In this document: piece by piece, positions 1-10,164 of the stretch | How positions within the stretch are numbered: position 1 is the stretch's first letter | Layout: every line of letters starts with the position of its first letter | NCBI GenBank assembly: GCA_021234155.1 | Contig: JAJEKV010000038.1 | Coordinates: 11,427,190 to 11,491,189, forward strand | From: Isoetes taiwanensis | Lineage: Eukaryota > Streptophyta > Lycopodiopsida > Isoetales > Isoetaceae | Direction: 5' to 3' | DNA: 64,000 nt | Made by a program: the position numbers and the translations under genes | Notes under the pieces: generated by a model | What the model was told of the DNA's origin: nothing | Database searches by the model: none | Seen by the model: only the letters and a program-made list of their open reading frames with translations

Positions 1-189
1 GTCTTCGTCCTCCCCATTCTCCTCTTCCATATTGCAAGGTCTGCCCATCGGTTTTTGTGTGATGGGAGGGCATTCTCTATAGCAACCAGCTCTCCCCATC
101 CTACAATATCTCCTCGATTTCCTTTCGTCTTGTCTGGCAATGCCTCCTCTGAAATCATTACTTCTTTAATGTACTGAGAGAAAGGGTGT

Positions 190-2334
190 TTACCTCAGAG
201 ACAATATGAGTGCTGAGAGCCACCTAGGGAGGGGACTTTGGGCGAGGCCCTCCATTCTTTCGAGCAATATTTCTGGTTCTCCCTTTTTGCCTGGCCCCTC
301 CCACTTCCCAAGTTTGACCATCTGTTTTTGATAAGCCCTCAGCAGTTGTGGGGATGATAGACTCCGATGTAGGTCCCTTGGTTGGAGATGCCACATTGCT
401 AGTGTTAGGGGATTCTGCTCCCCGGCTTGGAGCACATGGGGTGATTGTTGTGGGATCCGTGGGGTGGCTCGTTGGGATCCCATCATTTGTGGGGGGATCT
501 TTGGGATTATCGCTCTGTGCTTGATGTTGAGGACTCATATCCTCGTTATATCTTGCCTGAGGGTTCTCTTCCAGCCCTTGAATTTTTAGATCTGGAAACA
601 TTCTGTATATTTCCCATTTGTTGGTCAATTTCAAGGGAAATTTGAAAGAGCAGTTGCTGGAATGGCTACACAAATCCTTGGTCCTCTAGCTATGGAATGT
701 GAGATGTAAGCGCCTATTGTGTTAGCAATGGCCTTTAAAAACTCTGGTATCAGCATGTCTGGAGGTAGGTGTTGAATCTCCAGCCAGCATGGGATTTTGA
801 TTGCTGACATTTGATGGGGGGAGAATCCAGGAGAATAGTATTGATATAAGATGTATTCCCCCATAAAAGTGTCCGCTGTGCGAGCCACCATCTTATCTAC
901 TGCGTCTTCACTATGGAATAGGATGAGGAAGAAGTTGCCACCTAGTGCCTTTAGGGATTCATGCTGGGGCAGACCTAACCTTTTCAAGTGTGTTGACAAC
1001 CAAAATTCTAGTTTTCGAAAGTCCAGGAAACCTCCTGTAAAGAATCCAATAACAGATCGTGATACCAAGTTCTCCACCACTTTGACGTGCATACCATGAT
1101 CTATCTCTGCTATTGGAAAGTTAGACTCGCCATCTACTTCCATATTTCCAGCACTTTCAGTTCCATTTTTTTCTAGTTGGCCTTTGTTTAATTTACCCAG
1201 ATCTTGGGCAAAACCTGCTTCTACTATTTTAAGTGCTGCATCTACTCTCAAGCTCCTGGCTGTTTCTGTTGGCACCTTATTCTTTATCCACTCTGAGAAT
1301 CTAGGCTTGTTAACTCTTGCTATCGTGTCATTGTTTTTTCAAGCCTCCCTTGCATTACTCCTTGCACTGCCACTAGCCGAGGCCCGATCTTCCCCTACTC
1401 TTACTTTGCCTGCTTCACTATCCTGTTTCTGGTTTTGAAAGATCAGATTATCTATTGATGTAGAGGAAAAAATCTTACCTCTGTTTAAGTCCTTTGGGAA
1501 TGCTTGATTATCATATGCTTCAGCTTCCATCTATCAGCTTCCATCACGATCTTATCAGTTACGTTGATTGCTCTATACCTTGGGGCGTGTGGTGCAAATG
1601 AACTATAAGCCCCATCAATGGGTGCAGGCATTTCCTTAAAGCCTTGTTGGGGACCAAATGCCCCTTCACCATGTAGGGGACCAGAGGCCCCTTGGCCTGC
1701 TGCGTGATGCCTAGTAGCCCCCTGCTCTGCCTTTGAAGAGAGGCTTACTCTAATTCCCTGGCTGAAGGTATTCTTACTTCCCTCCATGCCCGATTTGCTC
1801 TGTCCCATCAGGCCTGAGTTGTCCATGCCTGATTTGCTCTGCCCCATCAGGCTTGTGTCCTTATATTGAACTGGTGTTCCTTTGCTCCTACCATTATACG
1901 GCCCCAAGACAGATAATTTCGGTTTTTGTGATGCTGATTTATCTCCTACACAGCTCCCTACTGGATGGGTTCTCCCTGCCACATTTCCTTCTTCATTCTC
2001 TGGAATCAACGGGCCTTCTGTTCCAAATTCAAGATTGCAAAGCGTGTCACTAGAATTTGGGGCTTTTGCCCCCAATGCTACTATCGGACCTTGCTGTGAT
2101 ATATCTGTGAAGCTGAAGCCGTGGAACGATCTCCCAGGACTCAATGAAGCTTTTGTTGCCTGACCTATCTGTGATGCAATCCCATGTGCTTCTGCAGCAG
2201 CAGAAATCGTCTGCGGGCCCCCTGTCCCCCTCGAATGCTCTCCCGGATCCTTCCTTCTCGTCCCCCCGCTCCTCCCTGATGTTTCCACCTGCCGCTGAGG
2301 CAACCGCTTTCGACGACGCCGCCATCGCCATCAT
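190..2334 (-). pseudogene. DUF4283-type (LINE ORF1/gag-like) reading frame, broken
   Basis: Read on the minus strand from an ATG at 2334, the region gives a Gly/Ser/Ala-rich N-terminal part (1485-2303, another frame), a linker (1339-1530) and a conserved globular part (631-1275), then a Pro/Thr/Ser-rich tail (224-673). The globular part has the pattern of plant DUF4283 proteins: KVVENLVSRSVIGFF near its middle, then FRKLEFWLS, GGNFFLILF and the late motif IPCWLEIQHLPPDML. Such domains normally form the N-terminal half of plant LINE ORF1 or stand-alone gag-like proteins that bind nucleic acid. The pieces lie in at least three frames, with breaks near 2300, 1530, 1300 and 660, and no reverse transcriptase follows within the window's edge. 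No zinc knuckle is visible. I read it as a dead retroelement ORF. An exon structure with unusual introns is the alternative. Confidence 0.6.
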
Positions 2335-2360
2335 GATCTACTTTAAGCAAGTGTCATATT

Positions 2361-3950
2361 AATATATTTTACACTGACATATTGCAATAGAATAGAAAAT
2401 AAGAATAAAATAAAATAGAAGGAAAATCATTATGTGCAATTTGCCGTTCAAAACTGTGGGTTTGAAGCTGATTAGTCGAATTGGTCGGATTCAGATCAAA
2501 CTGCATATCAAATTGCTTGAAGATAAAGAAGCTTGATGGGGGCTGGGAAAGGAAAGGAAATAAGGAAGGGAAAATCTTATCGTTCTATTGTTTTTTTTTG
2601 CATTTACTTGCCCCACCAATTAGCCAATTTTAAAAAATGCATTCGTTGAGAGGAGATTGTTAAGAAATTTAAATATCAAATGATGTTAATTTTGGTCAAG
2701 AATAATAACAAATAAAATTATAAAGCATAAATAAAAAAATATATAATATAAGCAATATTTTTTATTATTAGCACATCAGCCCTACGGGGCTTACAGCCTT
2801 TCTTGCAATTCTAGCCTATCCACGTGTAATTTCCATGTCATCAAAATCTGATGTGCCTTATTTTGCACCATCAGATCTTGGCTTTTGCAAATCTAAGGCC
2901 AAGGAAATTAGAAAATCTTCCAAAAATGGGCACGGAGATGGAAAGGGTCACAGAGTAACTTCCTTTTTTCCTTTTCTTAAGCTCTGCCGAAGAGCTTTCG
3001 GCGTGGCCCTAGCACATTGTGTCTATTTTTCCTTTGCTGTTCTGAACTTGGCTATCCCAGCTTCATGGCATGGTCTTGGCGATTCTGTAAGATTTTAAGT
3101 TTTGCCTCGCTCTGCTCTACCATGGTGGCGAAGCAAGTGGTTTAACGGAGTTAAAGGATTTTTATTTTTTGGCTGCCTATTGCTTCGGAATCTGCCATGG
3201 CGAGGAGCTTCGTTAACCATTTTGCAATTTCATCAAATCTTCCACAGACCTAGGCAAAAGCAAATGTTTAATTTTCATACAGAAGGGGCCAGCCATAGTG
3301 CCGCTCTTGGCGATGGCGGGATTTGCGTTTGGCGATATTTGGTTCCATGGAGCTAGTTTGGCAAGCACTCTATTGCAACTGGAGCAACTAGATTAAGGCA
3401 AGTGGGACTAGAGCAACTGGATTAAGGCAAGCGTTTTCCCATCCTTTACTCGGCTGCAAATCAATGGTCCTCAAAATTAGAAATATGCCAGAAAAATGAA
3501 ACGGGGATAGCACGAGGTATGGCTTTTCCAGTCCTCAATCGCACCTCTCCTCTACCTGTGAGTTTCTTCAACTCTATCAAGATCTATATTTTCCCTGCTG
3601 ATATAAGTTCCTAGGATATTTTTTTAAGCCTTTTCTCCTCGACCGAAGGGGACGTTGCCATTGCATCGTTGGAAGCAACGAAATGACTACTTTTCATGCC
3701 TAGGATCGATTCCTTGTAGCTTTTGGTTCCTTTGCCCTTGTTCTCTATCTGCTTCTTAGATCTTGAATTGCTTAGAGCCTTACTGTTGTTTGTGACAGCA
3801 GAACTGTCTCTTGTATGTGGAAAGGCATGTAGACACTGTTTTATTGGAAATATGTTGCAGAACCTTTGCAAAGCATAAGGTTTAAAGCCAGAACTTTGAA
3901 TTTAGTTTGCGGTACTGATGATGAACCGAGAGAAGAAAAAGATTGTTCAT
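2361..3950. other. intergenic, no gene seen
   Basis: AT-rich sequence to about 2800, then mixed composition. Short ORFs at 2835-3356 (plus) have no recognisable motif. A short duplicated phrase (CAACTGGATTAAGGCAAG and its near copy) occurs at about 3380-3430. Nothing else can be supported. Confidence 0.4.
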
Positions 3951-3979
3951 CACGTTTTGGAGCTTTCATCTTCTGCAAT

Positions 3980-4477
3980 GGGAGTCTTACGATAAACTCA
4001 TATGAAGGTTTGTATTTAGTGCTTACTTCTGAAGATATAGAAATGCAAGAATTCTGCAAAGAGCAGTATGTGTTTTTCATTACTTCACATTTTCTTCATT
4101 AATAGGACATACTCTGCCATATGCATGGGTAGGAAATTCTGGCAAACAATGTCCTGAAGTATGTGCAAATCGTTTTGCAATTCCTTTATATATGGCAAAT
4201 ACAGGAGCCATGAAAGCTCTAGATGCAAACATAGAAATTGATGGAATGATCAGCATCATAAGACATGGTCTTGCATAGTTCTTCAAATTCTTTGATTAAT
4301 GCATCATATGCAGGCCAAGATCCAATTGCTCGAACTAAAATATCAGATCTTTGTGAAGGAATGTATGGGAGTGATGCAGGAGGGGTTTACACTAAACCTG
4401 TTCTTACTGATAAATCTATTTCTTATTATCAGCCAGATAACATCTCGCTAATGGGTAATAAGGCAACAGTTCAGTAA
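3980..4477 (+). pseudogene. EXORDIUM/PHI-1-like (Phi_1 family) pseudogene fragment
   Basis: Three consecutive segments on the plus strand match the central and C-terminal part of the plant EXORDIUM/EXORDIUM-like family, secreted proteins linked to brassinosteroid- and sugar-responsive growth. Segment one (3980-4060) reads GLYLVLTSEDIEMQEFC. Segment two (4062-4278), in another frame, reads HYFTFSSLIG then LPYAWVGNSGKQCPEVC and IEIDGMISII. Segment three (4265-4477), in a third frame, reads YAGQDPIARTKISDLCEGMYG. These are the family's signature blocks in the right order. Two frame breaks, near 4061 and 4275, prevent one continuous protein. The N-terminal half of the roughly 310-residue family protein is absent: upstream sequence shows no signal peptide or N-terminal Phi_1 region. 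Family members are usually intronless, so the breaks are more likely mutations than introns. I call it a truncated, inactive copy. Confidence 0.8.
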
Positions 4478-5240
4478 ACAATGAAAAAAGCAGGAATATT
4501 AACTATTCCGGGTAGCGCGCAACTGCTGGTAGTGGAGGCCATGGTATGAGATTTGAAAATGAGCATGTGAGTTTTTGAAGCTTTTGCAGGTTTATCAGCA
4601 TATCTTACGATATAATCTCCACAGATGATTTATATAAGAAACTCACTCACTTAACAATGTGCACTTTGAATTGAATATGCTATCAGCAAGCAAGGAGTGA
4701 AAATGTTGCTGCATTTGGAAGTGATGGCATTTCTTTGAAGAGATACATAAAAATCCATGCTACATTAAATTTCAAGTAGCGATTGGGCTCCAGATTTTGC
4801 AATTTCTATATTACTGCCATGTATATGTAGCATTATAACAGGGGGTTTTTTTTGTGTTTTTGTACGCTTTTTGGCATGGTTTTCCTATGATTTCGGTGCT
4901 GTATTCATTGGGCCATACTAAATAGTATTTCTAGAGTGCAGCTTTTCTGGAGCGTTGATGTGGATTAGCTTTTACAATCTAACGGTTCTTATGCCGAGCT
5001 CCTTATTCATATGCATGAACCCAGCAAAGCTCTGTTCTCTCAGAAGCTCTTGTGGTGGTTTTATCCGTCGTGCCGTCGCGCTGATCCGTCTCCCTCTATC
5101 CTCATCCAACAGTTGTGGTATGGAAGTTTGTGTTATAATGCTACATATTCATGACACAATCTTCCATGGCAGTAGATTGGAACAATGCATGATCTGATTG
5201 TTATTGTGTTTTTGTTGTTTTTGCTTTTTATGCTACATAT
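4478..5240 (+). other. downstream flank of EXORDIUM-like fragment, no gene seen
   Basis: Mostly AT-rich with T-runs (near 4850). No homologous continuation of the Phi_1 reading frame is visible after the stop at 4477, and ORFs 4955-5389 have no recognisable motif. Confidence 0.35.
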
Positions 5241-5728
5241 TGCATTCATCTTTTTTAAACATTCTGCAGAAAGTGTTGTGTTGTTTGGTTTTGGTTGTCA
5301 AGATTGTAACGTGCAGGGAGATTTCTAGCATGGTGAAGTGGAGATGGAAAAAGATCTGGCTAAAACATCCTCAACTTCCCTTCGCTTAGCATCCGTGCCT
5401 TAGGGCGAACAAGCCCGAGACCGCATGCCGGACTCCAAACTGTTGGTAATCGTTTAATCCGAAAACCTGCATGGCAGGGCCAAATCCGAAACCTAGCAAT
5501 ACACCTAGCATTAGAATCTGCATGCCAGGCCCAATCCTTTCCTTGAATCCAAAACATTCCCACTGTATTCATCTTCTTTAAACATTTTACAGAAAGTCTT
5601 GTGTTATTTGCTCTTGGTTCACAGGATTCAAACGTGCAGGGAGATTTCTAGGATGGTAAAGTGGAGATGGAAAAAGATCTGGCTAAAACATCCTCAACTA
5701 CCCCTCTGCTTACCATTTGTGCCTTAGT
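5241..5728. repeat. direct duplication of about 160 bp, 323 bp apart
   Basis: The segment 5241-5400 (starting TGCATTCATC and ending at GTGCCTTAG) is repeated with roughly 10% differences at 5564-5728. Both copies contain GTGCAGGGAGATTTCTAG and GTGGAGATGGAAAAAGATC. Neither copy has a convincing ORF. The sequence between and after the copies is filled by the degenerate CTGCATGGCAG repeat. Confidence 0.75.
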
Positions 5729-6080
5729 ACGGATCTGCAGTCCAGAATCTGCATGCCAGACCCAATCTTGTTGCACAGTTCAATCCGGGACAGCGAAAGT
5801 CTGCATGGCAGAGCCAAAACCGGGACCTTGCATTCTTTTCTTGAATCCAAAACCTGCATAAACCTGCATGGCAGCGTGAATCCGAAGCTGCAATCCACTG
5901 TGTTACTCTTGAAACCGAGACTCCTGCACGATTCAGCATGCCAGAACCGAAACCCTAACAAGAAAAACTTTGATGATACCCTGCTGGCTTGCTCACCCGG
6001 CAAACGCAACTGCAATCCATGGCATGGCCAATCCGAAAACCCTAACCTCCTGCAAACGCAACTCCAAAGGAAACCCTAAC
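5400..6080. repeat. degenerate interspersed repeat around CTGCATGGCAG
   Basis: Variants of CTGCATGCCAGGCCCAATCC and CCTGCATGGCAGNGCC recur about ten times, separated by CTTGAATCCAAAACC-like and AATCCGAAACC-like phrases. Both strands are open in several frames because the unit lacks stops, which explains the many short ORFs here. It looks like an old minisatellite. No protein family is recognisable. Confidence 0.55.
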
Positions 6081-6190
6081 CCTGCCCCAACAAATCTGCC
6101 TATCCATTTTCTAAACAACTCTGAAATGACGACCTTCGTGACCATCCTTTATTCCTAGAAAATAAAAATGGAACCCCTCCTCTCAAAAAC

Positions 6191-6385
6191 CAACCATTGC
6201 TTAGATTAATATCCAAGTACAATTACAAGCTTGTGTTATTCTTACTATAATGCTATATATTCCTTCTAACCTTGTGTTGTCTAACGTGACCAACCATTGC
6301 TTAGGTTAATATCCAATTACAATTACAAGCTTGTGTTATTCTTATTATAATGCTATATAAAACTTTTAACCTTGTGTTGTTTTTT
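6191..6385. repeat. two tandem copies of a 100-bp unit
   Basis: CAACCATTGCTTAG begins both copies, at 6191 and 6291. The two units match over nearly their full length, including ATTACAAGCTTGTGTTATTC and the closing CCTTGTGTTGT, with a handful of substitutions. Confidence 0.85.
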
Positions 6386-6509
6386 TAATGGTCGCAGCTA
6401 TTACAATGAGACAATGGCACGAAACAGACGAGGCTCAACCTCAACATCACGAATGGGAGTTATACAAGCAGAAGGCATCACGTACTCAAACTCAAACTCA
6501 TGAAATTGT

Positions 6510-6857
6510 TTGGTTAACATGCAGGTTATAGAAGCCCCAAATGAATCACCTCCACTTGACACCGTAATCATTCCTGAAATAAGCAATAATGTGGAGCCCG
6601 AAATTATCGTAGTACCAGAAAGCCCAACAGTTGAAGTTCAAGTTCAGTTAGTTCCTCCGCCATCAGCACAACCACCACCTCCACATGGCGAGGATCCTAT
6701 TGACGTTATGTCGTTATGGATAGTTGGATACATCAATGACATGCGATCGTCTATGCAACAAATCCGTAACGCACTGAGCTCAATTGAGAACTTCATGCTT
6801 GATGCAGATATCCGTTTGGACATAGATCAGCAAAGGCAATTACGATGCGCCAAATAA
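6510..6857 (+). CDS. hypothetical protein, 115 aa, Pro-rich with C-terminal helix
   Basis: I do not recognise this ORF. It begins with an acidic, Pro/Val-rich low-complexity half (residues 5-65, with PPPSAQPPPPHGED) and ends in a likely amphipathic helix (residues 70-115). There is no signal peptide or membrane segment. Upstream in other frames are short open segments from ATGs at 6388 and 6414 rich in Gln/Thr/Ser, so the true gene may start earlier with an intron or frame break before 6510. It could equally be a fragment of a transposon gag-like protein. Its position just after a 100-bp tandem duplication and before a foldback element gives no functional hint. Confidence 0.25.
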   Translation: MVNMQVIEAPNESPPLDTVIIPEISNNVEPEIIVVPESPTVEVQVQLVPPPSAQPPPPHGEDPIDVMSLWIVGYINDMRSSMQQIRNALSSIENFMLDADIRLDIDQQRQLRCAK

Positions 6858-7197
6858 GCAGGCTAATCGCTCTCTGCCGCAGACTATTTGATAGGCAAAT
6901 CAACCAAGATTTGTATCGTATCTTAAACCACTATCCACTTTAAGTGCTCCAAAACTATTATAATACCTTGGCTATTTTCAATAACTCAATAAATTTCTAA
7001 ATAAAATGCTTTTATAGCATATATAATTATATTACATTATGCTTTGATATTATAGTTAGTCATGTTTCATTTTACTATATTCCCTTTTTTTTCTTAATGC
7101 TGCATATTACATAACACATATTGCTACATGTTTTAGATGTCTTTTATATTCTCACGTCCGCTTTTTTTTTTATGGCCCGAAGGGCCAAAAAATTTTT
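6858..7197. other. AT-rich spacer with small GGCCC hairpin next to T-run
   Basis: AT-rich spacer. At 7162-7170 a T-run is followed by an inverted repeat, TGGCCC-GAA-GGGCCA (7173-7187), and A/T homopolymers to 7198, where the foldback element begins. It resembles a terminator-like hairpin but there is no RNA gene to assign it to. Confidence 0.35.
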
Positions 7198-7664
7198 TTA
7201 GTATAATAACCAACACATAACTACCATTGACATTAATAAATATAACCATTGAATCCAACACAATTAAATTAAAATCCCCCTTAAACCCCCTTTGGTTTGG
7301 GTGCATATTCACACGGGGGGTGACGTAGGGCAGCGAGAGCCCTCATAATTGTATTTTGCACGTACGAAATCAACACCATATAGTATTTCGGTTGAAATCT
7401 TATAGTATTTTGCAAATCTTGTTATACAGTATAGCAAATCTTGTGCTTGCATACCCCACAAATGAGGAACTTTACGTACGGTGTAGATTAAGGAATAAGG
7501 GGCGAATATACCAATCCGACAGCTCTCGATGCCCGGAGTCACCCCCCGTGTGAATATGCACCCAAACCAAAGGGGGTTTAAGGGGGATTTTAATTTAATT
7601 GTGTTGGATTCAATGGTTATATTTATTAATGTCAATGGTAGTTATGTGTTGGTTATTATACTAA
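7198..7664. mobile_element. foldback MITE with perfect 127-bp inverted arms
   Basis: Bases 7198-7324 are the exact reverse complement of 7538-7664 when read base by base. Beyond that the pairing continues imperfectly for about 25 bp into the interior (AGCGAGAGCCCTC against GACAGCTCTCGAT). The outer ends are TTAGTATAATAACC and GGTTATTATACTAA, so a TA duplication immediately outside GTATAATAACC is possible, as in Tc1/mariner-derived MITEs. A longer duplication is not visible. The roughly 213-bp interior has no ORF of note. Identical arms imply a recent insertion, gene conversion or selection on the hairpin. It is non-autonomous, since no transposase is present. Confidence 0.85.
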
Positions 7665-9583
7665 TACAACTGCTATTGCAAAGCAAAGTGTTAGAACCTG
7701 CCTATAGAGGATAGTGAAATGACTTTTCTGTTTATTATCAGGTCTTAACAAACGAATATAGTAACTGTATACATCTTGGCGAACGTGATTGCAATTTCTA
7801 AGTAAGTTATTGAAATTCAGCATGCATAGAAAACTTGCTGAACAATTTCATTTCTACTAGAGGAGAAACCAAAAACTGCTTGAAGAAGAGTGGAACATTC
7901 TATTTAATTCTATTTAATGAATGGACAGTCATATCCACTCAGACTATATTCTTCTTCCCACATACGATTCTCTTTTAAAAGAATAAGACGGTAACTTACA
8001 TCCTATACTGCTTTTGAGTCAATCTCTTATTTGCACTCTCTCTTTACGCTGAGCTTATTTTGTGGGCACCAATGAGAGAAAGGGCAATAATCAGCATGAA
8101 AAGGGCTCTTAAAGATACCATAATAACAATACTTTTACATGATTTTGTATTGGTTTTCACTAGTACAAAGTTTGATTTAGTGTTTAAGTTAGGAACTCTT
8201 TTTTCTATGCTATATGCCAAACAATATGGTATCCACGCTATTCATAATTTTTAAAATGGGGACGTTTATACTATACTGCATTCATTCCAAAGCATGAAGA
8301 AGAGCTTGCATATGTACACAGTTGTTCCTTTCTTTTTGATGTGTCTACACCGAATATTTTATTACCTATTTGTCTAGTAGATAAACTGCAGCTAATCTGC
8401 ACCTAATTGTCTTGTACACAGCCACGAAATTTGGAGGTTCCATCTCTAGTAAATGAGACATTTAACATAATGGACTGATATGAACGTATTCTCTTTCCCC
8501 AGTTTTGTAGAAAAACTAGGGGAGCACTTGGTCCAAATTTTTGTAATGCATTATGTCCTGATGAAATACTCAAATAAATATCTGATAGATATGATACTCT
8601 GGATAGATATTTGAACCTGTTGTCCATAGATATGTGATTGCTGGTCGGACACAGTTGCTTGCCATTTATGAGCATAAAATCATTTACAAGTTTTTATACT
8701 AGGACGACTCCTTCAGTTTAATGGGGATTGTATCTTGAAATTAGCCACAGTGATCAAAGATTTAAAGATGAATACTATGCCCATTGAGCACAATTCTGAA
8801 GAGCATGAACAGATCCACATCAAACAGCTCCTTCTACATCTTCACATAATTGAATATTTGTTTCCTTATTTTTTAAAGAGGCAGTAATGAGATTGATGTG
8901 GTTTTGATTATCCTAGATGAAAGCATATTGGAAACCTATAGGTTCAGTGATATTGGCGAAGAATGGTATATGCATGCTAGAAATGGAACTAGGCTCAAAA
9001 TGCTTTATTAGCTGCTAAAAAGGATGATTGCATATATATAAGAAGACAAAGACTCAAGAAAATGTCATATCTACTAATGCAACATATGCTCAATACTTGT
9101 TTGTCGCTTATATGTCTCAGTTGTGCCAAACTATATTTTTAACCTGCAACAAGTTGAAATTTGCAAACGAAAACTATGCTAAAGGAAAATAAAATTTGTG
9201 CATCATTGATTTTGATACATTTGCAATGTAAAGTTATGTGCTTGTTGGGAAGCATGAACAACTAAAAATAAAAATAAATCAATCCGCCTAAATGTTGCAA
9301 AAACTTTCGATGTTATCATTCTTCTATACAAATCTTCTCCCATAGTTTAACAAAAACTAACTTAATGTACTTAGACACATTCCCCTATCATGTTTCAATC
9401 TAATATAACAAACAAAGTATTGTGTCTAAGCCCGAGAGGAAAAAGAACATCTATTGAACAATTGAAGGGCAACCTTTTTATAAGCTTTTCTATTCTACTC
9501 TATTCTTTTGAATGGTGGAAAATTTCCCTTGCCATTCTTAAGAATGTCTAAAAAATTTTGTCGTTCTTTGCATGACTAGAACC
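7665..9583. other. intergenic, no gene seen
   Basis: AT-rich, with only short ORFs on either strand (8060-8254 plus, 8403-8675 minus) that show no motif. I see no RNA gene or repeat pair in it. Confidence 0.4.
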
Positions 9584-9682
9584 TGTGACGACCATACGGA
9601 TATTCGTATCATGCGAACATTATACTTGTATATACAAAAGATGGTCATCACATGGATGCAAAAGGGTAGTTTGGACAAAACA

Positions 9683-9741
9683 AAATTCGAACTTGCAACC
9701 TTCTAGTTGCAAGTCACACACCTTTGCCAGCTGCGCTACCA
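9683..9741 (-). repeat. tRNA-like A/B-box pair (SINE-like), antisense within LTR
   Basis: On the minus strand TAGCGCAGCTGG (9727-9738) fits a pol III A box, and AAGTTCGAATTT (9683-9694) fits a B box about 35 bp further on, separated by an arm-like repeat (TTGCAA twice). The whole resembles a tRNA D-arm to T-arm half, as in the head of a tRNA-derived SINE. The tail cannot be defined. Confidence 0.4.
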
Positions 9742-9792
9742 ATACTTGTTGAAAACATTCCCTCACGTCTTTCTCATATGCGGGCTGATTCC

Positions 9793-9817
9793 AGAAGGTT
9801 CTAGAATATTCTAGAAC
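9793..9817 (+). promoter_or_regulatory. perfect five-unit heat-shock element
   Basis: GAA at 9794-9796, TTC at 9799-9801, GAA at 9804-9806, TTC at 9809-9811 and GAA at 9814-9816 give five alternating nGAAn units in exact 5-bp phase. Trimeric heat-shock factor binds three such units; five is a strong site. It lies about 73 bp upstream of the TATA box of the presumed LTR promoter, a normal distance for a heat-inducible plant promoter. Confidence 0.8.
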
Positions 9818-9878
9818 CCCTACATGCATGCGCAACACTTGGCGTGATCTCATCCATTGAAGTGGCGCAATCCTGACC

Positions 9879-9897
9879 ATTGGCCTAGATATATAAG
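9879..9897 (+). promoter_or_regulatory. CCAAT-type box and TATA box of LTR promoter
   Basis: ATTGG (inverted CCAAT) at 9879-9883 precedes TATATAAG at 9890-9897. Transcription would start about 30 bp downstream, near 9920-9930. The order HSE, CCAAT, TATA supports a pol II promoter on the plus strand. Confidence 0.55.
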
Positions 9898-10164
9898 GAG
9901 GCACCTCCTTCTTGTCAAAACATTCCGGTTCAACGTCAGTCTTGAGCCTTCTAGCCATCTGTCTTGTGTTCTTGCTTGCCTTCGGGCCATTGTACTTTTG
10001 ATTCTTGTTCATATATTAGATTCTTCACCGACCTTGGCATATTTCCCTCATATTTCTTGCATATTTTTCAAGTATTTTCCTTGTTTCGCGTAGGTTTATG
10101 ATAGTTTGAACCGGAATCCCTTACCGAGCAATTACAAGGTGCATGATACTTTATCATCGACCTT

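Larger units (their letters stand above)
9584..10115 (+). mobile_element. probable 5' LTR of a decayed Ty3/gypsy element
   Basis: The segment starts TGTGACGACCAT, a start typical of plant Ty3/gypsy LTRs. It contains a heat-shock element, a CCAAT-type box (ATTGG, 9879-9883) and a TATA box (9890-9897) in promoter order on the plus strand, and is followed within about 60 bp by gypsy reverse transcriptase coding sequence. The 3' limit is estimated: no clear CA end or primer-binding site is seen, because gag and protease are deleted between here and the RT. ATGGTCATCACA at 9641-9652 is an inverted near-match of the first 12 bases. Antisense ORF 9620-10012 is treated as a shadow. Confidence 0.5.

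Noticed and set aside
9620-10012. 130-residue minus-strand ORF in the gypsy LTR region
   Set aside because: It runs through the HSE, TATA region and tRNA-like boxes and shows no domain; regarded as chance.
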